Positions 1-7,639 of a stretch of DNA of 24,140 nucleotides are shown here, one piece after another. Origin of the DNA: Nitrospirota bacterium (lineage in GTDB: Bacteria; Nitrospirota; JACRHJ01); assembly GCA_021785055.1 (NCBI GenBank), contig JAJYGS010000137.1, positions 1 through 24,140 of the forward strand. Direction: 5' to 3'. The notes under the pieces were generated by a model, which saw nothing but the letters and a program-made list of their open reading frames with translations, ran no database searches and was not told the origin of the DNA. The stretch's first letter is position 1. Each line of letters begins with the position of its first letter. A program made the position numbers and the translations under genes.

Positions 1-148
1 GGCCTTCCCACGTCGTATCCTTGACCATGGTATACAGTCCGAGTTTAGTCTCCCTTAACTCGGATTTCGTAATCGGCTTTACCTCAGCGCACGACGCAAG
101 ACTGGACAGCATAACCAGAAGAATCGATGAAAATAATATCTTTTTCAA
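1..148 (-). CDS. Start of a lipoprotein, probably another beta-helix family member (3' end outside window)
   Basis: From TTG at 146-148, 49 codons are open to the left edge. The peptide begins MKKILFSSILLVMLSSLASC, a lipoprotein signal with lipobox LASC and the acylated Cys at 20. It then reads AEVKPITKSELRETKLGLYT and ends in MVKDTTWEG. The last part matches the cap of the local beta-helix proteins (compare ITKDTTWSG in the fusion protein at 19717-21714). The gene follows the TPR gene after 11 bases and has the best ribosome site in the area. Only the N-terminus is visible, so the beta-helix assignment rests on this short match. Confidence 0.65.
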   Translation of the reverse strand, partial: MKKILFSSILLVMLSSLASCAEVKPITKSELRETKLGLYTMVKDTTWEG

Positions 149-154
149 AAATAG

Positions 155-159
155 CCTCC
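155..159 (-). promoter_or_regulatory. Strong ribosome site deciding a TTG start
   Basis: AAGGAGG follows the TPR stop codon; its GGAGG core is six bases before TTG at 146-148. This spacing is ideal and fixes the start of the otherwise easily missed gene at the window edge. Confidence 0.75.
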
Positions 160-555
160 TTATTTTTTCGCCTTCAATAAAGCCTTTTCCGCCATAAACC
201 GCTGTCTGCAGCCATTGTCGTTCTTTATCTTGAGCGCCCTTTCGTACCATCCCACAGCCTGGGCCGGGTCTCCAAGCCTGCTTTCCACAATCCCAAGGCT
301 GTCCAACGCGTCGAAATTCTTCTGGTCGATCTTTAATATTTCCAGAAATTGCTCTTTTGCCTTGTCCAGCTTGTTCTGTCTTAAATACACCATCCCAAGC
401 TTATTTCTTGTAAGCGTGTCGTTCGGCTGCATGCTGATTATCATCTGGTATTCCATAACCGCGACCGAATCCGGCAGAAGCTCGCCAGTGTAATGCGCTG
501 AAGCCGGAACAGGCATCAGTATTAAAATAAAAACCAACAGAAAAATTAATCTCAT
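160..555 (-). CDS. Small exported TPR-repeat protein
   Basis: 131 residues from the ATG at 553-555 (a TTG codon precedes it). GGGG lies five bases upstream. A signal peptide (MRLIFLLVFILILMPVPASA) is cut near ASA-H. Two full TPR units are clear: LTRNKLGMVYLRQNKLDKAK to about 87, then FDALDSLGIVESRLGDPAQA. A degenerate helix pair lies before them (VAVMEYQMIISMQPND), and a charged tail ends in KALLKAKK. TPRs bind peptide partners; a periplasmic assembly or chaperone role for the neighbouring secreted proteins is possible but unproven. The stop TAA lies one base or less from the GGAGG of the next gene. Confidence 0.8.
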   Translation of the reverse strand: MRLIFLLVFILILMPVPASAHYTGELLPDSVAVMEYQMIISMQPNDTLTRNKLGMVYLRQNKLDKAKEQFLEILKIDQKNFDALDSLGIVESRLGDPAQAVGWYERALKIKNDNGCRQRFMAEKALLKAKK

Positions 556-578
556 CAAGACCCCATATCAATTCCGGT

Positions 579-1697
579 TTATTTATTCCTGTCTGCCGGA
601 GAATAAGCGACAGGCTCGATTTTAAAGGGCCGGTCAGCCTGTGGAAGTATCGTCACCTTCCCCAGGGCCGCATCCTTGCCTTTGTCGTATAAAAGCTTCG
701 TCGGGTCTACCCTGTAGGCAGGCCCGAACCAGTTACCGGTCGCATCAACGTCCTTTTTACCGCCGTTGTCTATCGCCCAGACGCCGTTAGCCCGTATGTT
801 GTTCCCGGCTATTTTCACGTCCGAATCCGTGACGGATATCCCGGTATAGCCGTTCCCGGTAATCTGGTTGCCGCTAACGGCGCCCTTCGAGCGCTTGAGA
901 TACAGGCCGCTTTCGTAGTTGTCCGCCAGTATGTTGCCTCTCAGCTCTACCTGGGATTTGTCCGCCGAAATCCCCTTCCTGTTCCCGCGCAGTATATTGC
1001 CGGACGCCTTGACCTTGGTCTCGCTGAACGTAATCCCGTTTATGAGGTTCCCGGTAAGCGTGTTGTCCTTTATCTCCGCCCTGCCGTACAGGAACCTTAT
1101 CCCCCAGAGATTGTCGTGTATGTTGCAGTTTTTAATCTTGAGACTGGAGTCTCTGAAGACTATTGCCCCGCATTTATTATCGCTTATCTCGCAGCGCTCG
1201 ACGTCGAGGTTCGAGTCCTGGCATTGAATGCCCATGTAATTGTGCCTGAGCTTCGAATCTGTTATCGAGGCCTTCGAGAAATGCATGTGAAAACCGCGAT
1301 AACCATACTCGATTATGCAGTGGGACAGCCTGTTTATCTTCCCCCGGCTCACCATTATATTCACCGCGCCCCAGTCCCCCGGCCTCTTGATTTTCTCAGC
1401 CGAAGTGAACACTATCGGTTTTTCCGCAGTCCCCTTTGCGACAAGCCTGCCCTGGATGTATATCTCGTTCTCGCCGATACCGTCGCCGTCCGTGTCGTTT
1501 TTTGTAAACTCGACTTCCGTCCCCGGCAGGACCGTCAGGGTCGCCTTCGGCCCGAACTGCACTACCCCGTCGATTATAACCGTCCCGCTCCAGGTCTGGT
1601 CTATATTATACGTCTGGTCGTGCAGGCGCAGGATGCCGCCGCCTGCCAATGCGACGCCGGGGAACATTAAAATCAATATAAATAAAACTTTATTCAT
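579..1697 (-). CDS. Exported right-handed beta-helix protein
   Basis: 372 residues from the ATG at 1695-1697. A GTG two codons earlier is possible, and neither has a clear ribosome site. A signal peptide (KVLFILILMFPGVALA) precedes the cap DQTWSGTVIIDGVVQFG and TVLPGTEVEF. Next to the cap, at about 68-77, is an acidic loop NDTDGDGIGE with EF-hand-like spacing, also present at 15030-15929. Some ten coils follow with N-x-x-G-I turns (DNKCGAIV, DNLWGIRF, NRKGISA, NGYTGISV). The tail GNWFG...LLYDKGKDAALGKV and DRPFKIEPV is the family ending. The fold is that of NosD and pectate lyases, but no catalytic set can be named. It follows the NicO gene after 18 bases. Confidence 0.84.
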   Translation of the reverse strand: MNKVLFILILMFPGVALAGGGILRLHDQTYNIDQTWSGTVIIDGVVQFGPKATLTVLPGTEVEFTKNDTDGDGIGENEIYIQGRLVAKGTAEKPIVFTSAEKIKRPGDWGAVNIMVSRGKINRLSHCIIEYGYRGFHMHFSKASITDSKLRHNYMGIQCQDSNLDVERCEISDNKCGAIVFRDSSLKIKNCNIHDNLWGIRFLYGRAEIKDNTLTGNLINGITFSETKVKASGNILRGNRKGISADKSQVELRGNILADNYESGLYLKRSKGAVSGNQITGNGYTGISVTDSDVKIAGNNIRANGVWAIDNGGKKDVDATGNWFGPAYRVDPTKLLYDKGKDAALGKVTILPQADRPFKIEPVAYSPADRNK

Positions 1698-1715
1698 AAT
1701 CACGGGTGCGGTTTT

Positions 1716-2663
1716 TTAAATTACGTGCATTATCGAGCCGTACAAAGTCGCAACGCCGATAAGCGTCACGAGCACCGCGCTCGCCAGCGATATGTAGGGC
1801 GCCGCCTTTTCCATGTCCATGAACCTGCCGGCGAAACCTGCCGTCTTGACGACGCCTACGCCGATGGTAATCAGCGCGAATGCCAGGCCGAGCGAAAAGA
1901 CTATCACCAGGCTCAAGCCTTTGGCAACGGCGCCGGCGGAGACAGCCGCAAGGAGAAGGGCAAAGGCCGCCGGGCAGGGCACGATACCGCCCGATATGCC
2001 GAGCAGGAACAGCTTCCAGAGCGAGGGTTCTTCGCCCGGACCCGGCGCGTAATGGGCATGGGAAAACCCGCCGTGGGAATGCACATGCGGATGCTCATGG
2101 TCATGGTCGTTATGGTTATGGTCATGGTCGTTATGGTCATGGTCGTTATGTTCATGATTATGGTTATGACCGACGTGCAGATGAGAATGCTCATCGTGTG
2201 CGTGCTCGTGCGGGTGGTCATGGTCATGGTCATGGTCATGGTCATGGTCATGGTCATGGTCATGGTCGTGGTCATGGTCGTGGTCGTCGAGCCCATGTCC
2301 GCGATTGTGACGTCTGAGTCTTTGCAGCGCCCTGAAGCGAGTCCATATCATGGAGATGCCGACGCCAAGGATCAGGGCCGCCGCGACAAAGCCGAGATAA
2401 ATATGCAGTTGCAGGCCGGTGAATCTCGCCGCGAAAAACCTCGCCAGGACTGCAAGGACTATGATGCTGAAGGTATGCGTAAAGGTTACGATAATGCCGA
2501 GCAGAAACGCCTCGTAAACCTTCGCCTTAGAGCCGACGAGATATGCCGCGACGACGGTTTTTCCGTGCCCGGGTTCGAGCGCGTGAAATGCGCCAAGTAT
2601 AAAGGCCGCGATATAAAACCCCGTCAAACCGCTGCCCTGCAAGTTGCTTAAGAAATCCTGCAT
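1716..2663 (-). CDS. NicO-family (RcnA-like) nickel/cobalt transporter with long His-rich loop
   Basis: 315 residues. Six or so membrane segments lie at about 15-35, 52-75, 88-107, 222-247, 250-272 and 288-310. The family motif HALEPGHGKT is at 27-36, and GIVPCPAAFALLLAAVSAG marks the second half. Between the halves lies a hydrophilic loop (about 119-206) with about 37 histidines, many as Asp-His repeats. RcnA-type relatives export Ni(II) or Co(II); others in the family import them, so direction cannot be set from sequence alone. GAGG sits close before the ATG. The gene is sandwiched between two secreted beta-helix genes with almost no spacing, an unusual setting for a metal transporter. Confidence 0.87.
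   Translation of the reverse strand: MQDFLSNLQGSGLTGFYIAAFILGAFHALEPGHGKTVVAAYLVGSKAKVYEAFLLGIIVTFTHTFSIIVLAVLARFFAARFTGLQLHIYLGFVAAALILGVGISMIWTRFRALQRLRRHNRGHGLDDHDHDHDHDHDHDHDHDHDHDHDHPHEHAHDEHSHLHVGHNHNHEHNDHDHNDHDHNHNDHDHEHPHVHSHGGFSHAHYAPGPGEEPSLWKLFLLGISGGIVPCPAAFALLLAAVSAGAVAKGLSLVIVFSLGLAFALITIGVGVVKTAGFAGRFMDMEKAAPYISLASAVLVTLIGVATLYGSIMHVI
2214..2285 (-). repeat. Twelve tandem hexamers encoding Asp-His inside the NicO gene
   Basis: Twelve consecutive 6-base units (GAC followed by CAT or CAC on the minus strand) occupy exactly 72 bases. A looser set of related units continues at about 2095-2200. The unit is a multiple of three, so gain or loss of copies by slippage would change the metal-binding loop length without breaking the frame. 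Confidence 0.9.
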
Positions 2664-3346
2664 TATAGCCTCGTAATAAAATTTACCTTGTTATTCTCCA
2701 CCTTCGTATGGTCGATACCCGCTTCGGCTCCCTTTCCCGACAACACCCCGAAGTCGTTCCCGGTAATGTCGCAGGAATAGACCATGGGCCATGATTCGCC
2801 GAGGCATACGACCCCGTAATTGCCGCCCGTGAGGTCGCAGAAATTAAAAACTGGCGAAGAATTTATTGTCGTAATCGCCGAGTCCGCAAACCCGATGGAT
2901 GCATGGGAGACAATGCTGTCGGACGAATCGGGGCCGTCGAATATCAGGCCGGCCCAGCAGCCCTTTTTGGGTTTTATCCTGTTTCCGTCCTCGTCCTGCC
3001 CCGCAGAACCGAAAGTTATCGGCTCCTTTTCCGTACCCTTCGCCAGGAGTTTGCCCCGAACAAGGAGCTCGGTCTGCATCGAAAGGTACAGGGGCTCAAT
3101 CTTCGAGCTTTCGCTTGAGACGAACAGGACTTTCGTGCCCGGATCTATCTTAAGCGTTACGCCGTCCGGCACAAGCACGTCGCCCGTCACCAGCACCGTC
3201 CCGGACCATTCGGCGCTCTTTTTTATCACGCCCTCCGCCTGCTTCGGGCCGTTATCGCCCAAAGCGCGCGAGGAAATAATCAGGGCAAGAATAAAGCCGA
3301 TTGCAAAAAATTTAATGGGTTTCATCCGCTTAATCAAAAAATGCAA
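2663..3346 (-). CDS. Short exported beta-helix-like protein
   Basis: 227 residues from a TTG start, or 220 from the ATG at 3325. A signal peptide core (FFAIGFILALIISSRALG) is followed by the local family cap SAEWSGTVLVTGDVLVP, KIDPGTKVLF and a KGTEKEPITF segment. Only three or four solenoid coils are visible (VVSHASIGFADSAI, FCDLTGGNYGVV, SCDITGNDFGVL). The protein stops after a VENNKVNFITRL end, without the N-W-W-G tail found in four other members. It is therefore either a naturally short solenoid or a C-terminally shortened copy; the reading frame itself is intact. Its stop TAA shares one base with the ATG of the NicO transporter (TAATG), so the two are likely translated together. Confidence 0.75.
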   Translation of the reverse strand: MHFLIKRMKPIKFFAIGFILALIISSRALGDNGPKQAEGVIKKSAEWSGTVLVTGDVLVPDGVTLKIDPGTKVLFVSSESSKIEPLYLSMQTELLVRGKLLAKGTEKEPITFGSAGQDEDGNRIKPKKGCWAGLIFDGPDSSDSIVSHASIGFADSAITTINSSPVFNFCDLTGGNYGVVCLGESWPMVYSCDITGNDFGVLSGKGAEAGIDHTKVENNKVNFITRL

Positions 3347-3353
3347 ATTTCGT

Positions 3354-3357
3354 TCCT
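3354..3357 (-). promoter_or_regulatory. Ribosome site supporting a TTG start for the short beta-helix gene
   Basis: AGGA overlaps the stop codon of the response-regulator gene and lies seven bases before TTG at 3344-3346. The alternative ATG seven codons later (3323-3325) has only AAGCGG in front of it. The TTG start is therefore slightly favoured. Both starts give a plausible signal peptide. Confidence 0.45.
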
Positions 3358-4741
3358 ATTCAGAGAGTTCCGCCGAGACAAGCCCGTATTTTTCCAGTTT
3401 ATACCGAAGCGTGCTGCGTTTAAGGCCCAGGGCCGCCGCCGCCGCGGTCTGAGAGCCGCCCTTTTCCTTCAGCGCCTTGACAATAAGCTGTCTTTCCAGT
3501 TCCTCCAGGACGTCCGTCAGGGTCCCGCCGCCTTCCGGGAGCTTTACTATGTCCGCGTCCTCGGCCTCATGGCGCAGGGAAAGCGGCAGGCTCGACGGAG
3601 TAACCGTCTCGCTCTTTTCGAGCACAACCGCGCGCTCGATTATGTTCTCCAGTTCCCGGACGTTCCCAGGCCAGTCGTAGCGTATCAGCATGTCCATGGC
3701 GGCGGGTTCTATGCCCTCCACTTTCTTGCCCGTCTCCCCGGAGAACTTCGCTAAGAAATGCCCCGCCAGGCCGGGAATGTCGTCTTTTCGCTCCCTTAGA
3801 GGTGGAATGTTTATATTAACAACATCCAGGCGGTAGTACAGGTCTTCCCTGAAACGCCCATCCTTTACGGCCTCCATGAGGTCCTTGTTCGTTGCGGCTA
3901 TAATCCGCACGTCCACCTTTATCGTCTTCTCTCCGCCGACCCGCTCGAACTCGTGCTCCTGCAATACCCTGAGGAGCTTCAGTTGGGTAGATACCGGTAT
4001 CTCGCCTATCTCGTCGAGGAAAAGCGTCCCCTCGTCGGCCAGCTCGAAACGCCCGGCCTTTCGCTTTATCGCTCCCGTAAAGGCGCCCTTTTCGTGGCCG
4101 AAAAGCTCGGATTCCAGCACCCCCCCGGCGAGCGCGGCGCAGTTGAGTATCACGAGCGGTTTGCCTTTCCTTCTGCTGTTGTAGTGGATGGAGCGGGCTA
4201 CAAGCTCCTTCCCGGTGCCGGATTCGCCTTGTATCAGGACGCTGGCGTTCGTCGCCGCCACCTGGCTCACGAGTTCGTAGACCTCTTCCATCTTGCGGCT
4301 TTTCCCGACGATGCCCGTGAAACGGTATTGTTCCTCCAGTTCCTTGTGAAGCTCACGGTTCTCTCTTATCAGCCGTTCGCGCTCCAGGGCCTTTCCGACG
4401 ACGTGCTTTATCTCCTCCATCTCGAACGGCTTGCTCAAGTAATCGTATGCCCCAAGGCGCATCGCCTCCACGGCGGACTGAAGCGAGCCGTATGCGGTTA
4501 TCATCACGACGGACAAAGACGGGTCTTTTATCTTGATTTTCTTTAAAAGCTCAATGCCGTTCATGGACGGCATCTCGATGTCGAGGATTGCCAGGTCGTA
4601 GTCTTCCGAGTTTATGGATTCGAGCGCATCCGCCCCCTTCTCGAACGCGCTTACGGAATACCCGCTCTTGGCCAGCACCCGGCCCAACAGGCTCCGCATT
4701 CCAGGTTCGTCGTCTACGACCAGTATCCTCTCGTCCGGCAT
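3356..4741 (-). CDS. NtrC-family sigma-54-dependent response regulator
   Basis: 461 residues. The receiver domain (1-120) has the acidic pair D10-D11, phospho-acceptor D54 (LAILDIEMP) and K104. The central AAA+ domain has Walker A GESGTGKE (172-179), the sigma-54-contacting GAFTGA loop (219-224), Walker B FLDEIGE (241-247) and the RE(R)KDDIP and WPGNVREL sensor segments. A Fis-type helix-turn-helix closes the protein (about 418-455, QTAAAAALGLKRSTLRYKL). All key residues are present, so it should activate sigma-54 promoters when phosphorylated by the upstream kinase. I did not find a convincing GG-N10-GC promoter in the intergenic gaps checked by eye, so its targets may lie outside the window. 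Confidence 0.93.
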   Translation of the reverse strand: MPDERILVVDDEPGMRSLLGRVLAKSGYSVSAFEKGADALESINSEDYDLAILDIEMPSMNGIELLKKIKIKDPSLSVVMITAYGSLQSAVEAMRLGAYDYLSKPFEMEEIKHVVGKALERERLIRENRELHKELEEQYRFTGIVGKSRKMEEVYELVSQVAATNASVLIQGESGTGKELVARSIHYNSRRKGKPLVILNCAALAGGVLESELFGHEKGAFTGAIKRKAGRFELADEGTLFLDEIGEIPVSTQLKLLRVLQEHEFERVGGEKTIKVDVRIIAATNKDLMEAVKDGRFREDLYYRLDVVNINIPPLRERKDDIPGLAGHFLAKFSGETGKKVEGIEPAAMDMLIRYDWPGNVRELENIIERAVVLEKSETVTPSSLPLSLRHEAEDADIVKLPEGGGTLTDVLEELERQLIVKALKEKGGSQTAAAAALGLKRSTLRYKLEKYGLVSAELSE

Positions 4742-4765
4742 TTAACCCTCTAATCCAGATTTTTC

Positions 4766-4794
4766 ATTATATTTCAATTCCGGGCTATGCTCAA
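4766..4794 (-). promoter_or_regulatory. Sigma-70-type promoter for the response-regulator gene
   Basis: TTGAGC (4789-4794) and a perfect TATAAT (4766-4771) are separated by exactly 17 bases. The -35 box overlaps the kinase stop codon. Transcription would start near 4759, leaving a short leader that still contains the ribosome site GAGGG (4746-4750). This would let the regulator be made independently of the kinase. Confidence 0.5.
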
Positions 4795-6329
4795 GAAATT
4801 TCGGGGTTCCCGGATGTCCCGGCGGCGGCTATACCGGAATCAGGCCCGTCCGGGAGCGCCACGGTGAACGTCGCGCCCTTCCCGGGAGTGCTCTCCACCC
4901 AAACCTTGCCTCCATGCTCCTCCAGGAGCCGGACGCAGATCGGAAGCCCCAGCCCGGTTCCCTCGCCTGGGCGTTTGGTGGTATAGAAAGGCTCGAAAAT
5001 CCTCCCCATATTTTCCGGGCTTATCCCGGGGCCGCTGTCTCCGAACGATATACGCACTTCCCCGACCGTCTCCTCGTGCCAGAGTTTTATGTCTATATTC
5101 CCGCCGTCCGGCATCGCCTGGGCGGAATTTATCATAAGGTTCATAAACACCTGTCTCAGCCTGTCCGGGTCAGCCATTATCTTCGGGACGGGGGAAATAT
5201 CAAGGTTTATCTTTACATCACGAAACAGCCTCTGCGTCTTCGCGGCCTCGACCGTCTGCCTGAGCGACTCCACGAGGTCGGTCGGCACGACTCCGAGGGC
5301 CGGAGGGCGGGAGAAATCGAGCAGCCCCCGGACAATGCGCTTGCAGCGTCTGCTCTCGTCCAGTATCCTGGCAAGGTCTTCGCGCCTTGGGTCGCCGGGA
5401 GGCGTGTCCTCCAGCAAAAGCTCCGCAAAACCCATTATCACACCGATGGGGTTGTCTATCTCGTGGGAAAGCCCCGCCGCAAGCTGACCCACCGCGGCCA
5501 TCCTCTCGGAACGCACGAGTTCCGTCTGGAGGAGTCTCAGCTCGTCGTTTGCGGTAACCAGGCTCCTGTTTGCCTCCTCCAGGTCCCGCCTGTGCCCCTT
5601 CAACGCGCCCGCCATGGAATTGAACGACCGGCCAAGCTCGCCAAGCTCGTCCGCGCGGTCAAGTTCCACCGCCTGGTCGAGATTCCCTCCTTCTATCGCG
5701 CGGGCGCTTTCCTTCAGGGCCAGTATCGGGTTTATAAGCTTGGCCGCAAAGACTGCCGCAGTAAATACGCCCACGAACATGAAGATAACGGTCAAAAGCA
5801 GGAACTGCTTCCTTATGCCTACAAGCCTCTGCTTAAGCGAGCGGTACGATATGATATACCTGACTTTCAGGAACTGCGGCCCGCCGTTTTCTGCGGCGGG
5901 GGCCAGGATGTCCATATACTCCTCGCCGTCCGGCCCGTCGTATTTTTTTACGTCGATGGTATTTAACGGCATCCTCTCGGAGAGCGACTGGTCGGTAACG
6001 GGCATACGCCCCGGAGTGCCGCCCGAATCCCAGAGTATAAGCCCGGACTGGCTGATAATCGTTAGCCGGACCAGGTCGGGATAATATCTGAAGAACTTCA
6101 GCATCTGCGTCCGGACGTCCGGTTTTCCGCCGGACTCCCAGGACAGCGAGCCGTAGGTATGGACGACTTCCGTGGCGGTAAGCCTGGCGAAAAGCTTTCC
6201 CTGCTCCACGAGCTGTTTTTTGCTGTCGGCCTTCTCCGTATGGAGCATGACAGCCGCGTTTATCCCGATTATCGCGACAACCAGGCAGGACGCGAACGTT
6301 ATTACCTTGGTCCTGAGGCCGAAATGCAT
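4791..6329 (-). CDS. Membrane-bound sensor histidine kinase (NtrB-like class, HAMP domain)
   Basis: 512 residues from the ATG at 6327-6329. An upstream in-frame start would add 41 Arg-rich residues inside the ResB gene, whereas this one has GGAG eight bases before it and a TGATG overlap. Layout: membrane segment ~8-28, periplasmic sensor ~29-172, second membrane segment ~174-197, HAMP ~198-250, a short coiled coil, then the HisKA domain with phospho-acceptor H289 in GLSHEIDNPIGVI, and the HATPase_c domain with NLMINSAQAM, DSGPGI, FEPFYTTK and GTGLGL boxes. A periplasmic signal is therefore sensed and passed to the regulator encoded next. The ligand is unknown. Confidence 0.9.
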   Translation of the reverse strand: MHFGLRTKVITFASCLVVAIIGINAAVMLHTEKADSKKQLVEQGKLFARLTATEVVHTYGSLSWESGGKPDVRTQMLKFFRYYPDLVRLTIISQSGLILWDSGGTPGRMPVTDQSLSERMPLNTIDVKKYDGPDGEEYMDILAPAAENGGPQFLKVRYIISYRSLKQRLVGIRKQFLLLTVIFMFVGVFTAAVFAAKLINPILALKESARAIEGGNLDQAVELDRADELGELGRSFNSMAGALKGHRRDLEEANRSLVTANDELRLLQTELVRSERMAAVGQLAAGLSHEIDNPIGVIMGFAELLLEDTPPGDPRREDLARILDESRRCKRIVRGLLDFSRPPALGVVPTDLVESLRQTVEAAKTQRLFRDVKINLDISPVPKIMADPDRLRQVFMNLMINSAQAMPDGGNIDIKLWHEETVGEVRISFGDSGPGISPENMGRIFEPFYTTKRPGEGTGLGLPICVRLLEEHGGKVWVESTPGKGATFTVALPDGPDSGIAAAGTSGNPEIS

Positions 6330-7639
6330 CAGACCGGCTCCACTTCCTGCATAAAGCTCTTGATTATCCCGCCGTATTCCCGCATGAAGCCCTGCATGTC
6401 CTTGTTGGACGTCCCGCCGATGAATATCCGCCCGTTCTCGACGGTTATCCATATCTGCCTGTGATAGAAGAAAAACGAGAGAAACAGCCCCGCCATAAGC
6501 AGTATGAACCCGGCCCAGACAACCGGCACTCCCGGATCCTCCACTAACTGGAAACCGGAATAGTATCTGCCGAGCGCGTCGCGGGCGTATGACGTCTGGT
6601 ATATGGTCATGCCGTTGTATTCCATCGGGTTGTTTATCTCGATTACGGCCCGGCCCGCTTCCCTGCCGTCTTTCACTATCCTGACGCTGCTCGCTATGTT
6701 CTTAAGTACCGGCTCTTTTAAAGAGCCCACGGTGAAGATATATCCCAGGCTTGGAGGAGCGGCGAGGCCGCCGTCCGGCGCGCCGGTATTGTAGGAGCCC
6801 AGGAAACTTTCACCGTCGTAAATGTCAAGGACAGCCTCGCGCCTCTCCATGTCGACGCTCTTCGGCTTTGCCTTCAGCTTCGTGCCGGGGATGGAGAAGA
6901 GCTTCCCTTCCATTGCGTTGAACGTGCCGAGCATAGCGCCGGTATTGCTGTCCCGCACGTTGACCTTCATCTCCACAGGGTAGTGCTCCAGCGTAAATTT
7001 ATCTACGTAAATCCTGAAATCAAGGGGCTTCTCTTTTCCCGTGCTCCAGTCATAGAACCGGTCGGCATAGTCTCCTTCGTAGACATTGACCGTGCCCACC
7101 ATGCCCATGCTCCCGATAAGGCCGCCCAGGAGAACAAGCAGGATGCTCGCATGCGTCACCATGTCTCCCCAGGGGCCGAGCTTCCCCTTGAAACCGTAGA
7201 TGCAGCTCCCGCGCTTGATAACGCTGTATTTTCTGTCCTTCAGCGAGCGTTCAAGTATCTCCGCCCCGGACGTTGCGGGCAATTCGTTATGTATCCTGAG
7301 ATTTTTTATGTCGCTTCCGGTTTTTTCGGCATTCGGCCTAAGCGTCCGTTGCATAAGCCTTTTAAACCTGCCCATGCTGCACACCAGCAGGTTCAGGGCA
7401 AGCATGGCCGTAATCGCGCGGAAGCCCCAGGAGTGATAGAGGTCTATTACGCCAAGGAGTTTCAGGTATTTGTAATCGAGAACGCCGTATTTGCCGATAT
7501 AAAAAGACGGCTCCTGCCCCTGCGGCAGAAATGTCCCGAAAACGGACACCGCCGCGAGGATGATAAGCAGGAATACCGCCAGGCGGAGCGACGAGAAAAA
7601 CCTCCTGCCCGCGCCCCATATACGGGTTATGAATTTCAT
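6329..7639 (-). CDS. resB: ResB-like cytochrome c biogenesis protein
   Basis: 436 residues, within the usual ResB/Ccs1 range. Membrane segments lie at about 17-38, 74-90, 160-180 and 371-393, with a large periplasmic beta-rich domain between the third and fourth. Family hallmarks are visible: FLPQGQEPSFY after the first segment, LYHSWGF at 67-73, H163 in VTHASILLVLLGGLIGS, NPMEYNGMTIYQTSY late in the soluble domain, and the basic HRQIW after the last segment. ResB works with ResC/CcsA in system II heme delivery to apocytochromes. No CcsA gene and no CxxCH cytochrome is encoded in this window. The gene abuts the preceding lipoprotein (TAG-ATG) and shares a base with the histidine kinase start (TGATG), which suggests linked expression. 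Confidence 0.87.
   Translation of the reverse strand: MKFITRIWGAGRRFFSSLRLAVFLLIILAAVSVFGTFLPQGQEPSFYIGKYGVLDYKYLKLLGVIDLYHSWGFRAITAMLALNLLVCSMGRFKRLMQRTLRPNAEKTGSDIKNLRIHNELPATSGAEILERSLKDRKYSVIKRGSCIYGFKGKLGPWGDMVTHASILLVLLGGLIGSMGMVGTVNVYEGDYADRFYDWSTGKEKPLDFRIYVDKFTLEHYPVEMKVNVRDSNTGAMLGTFNAMEGKLFSIPGTKLKAKPKSVDMERREAVLDIYDGESFLGSYNTGAPDGGLAAPPSLGYIFTVGSLKEPVLKNIASSVRIVKDGREAGRAVIEINNPMEYNGMTIYQTSYARDALGRYYSGFQLVEDPGVPVVWAGFILLMAGLFLSFFFYHRQIWITVENGRIFIGGTSNKDMQGFMREYGGIIKSFMQEVEPV

Noticed and set aside
2214..2285. Tandem hexamers considered as a CRISPR-like or iteron array
   Set aside because: There are no spacers, and the period is a codon multiple encoding Asp-His inside a real gene.
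1725..2651. 308-codon plus-strand frame with long Met-Val repeats
   Set aside because: The repeats are the reverse reading of the Asp-His hexamers in the NicO gene, whose membrane segments and HALEPGHGKT motif are unmistakable.
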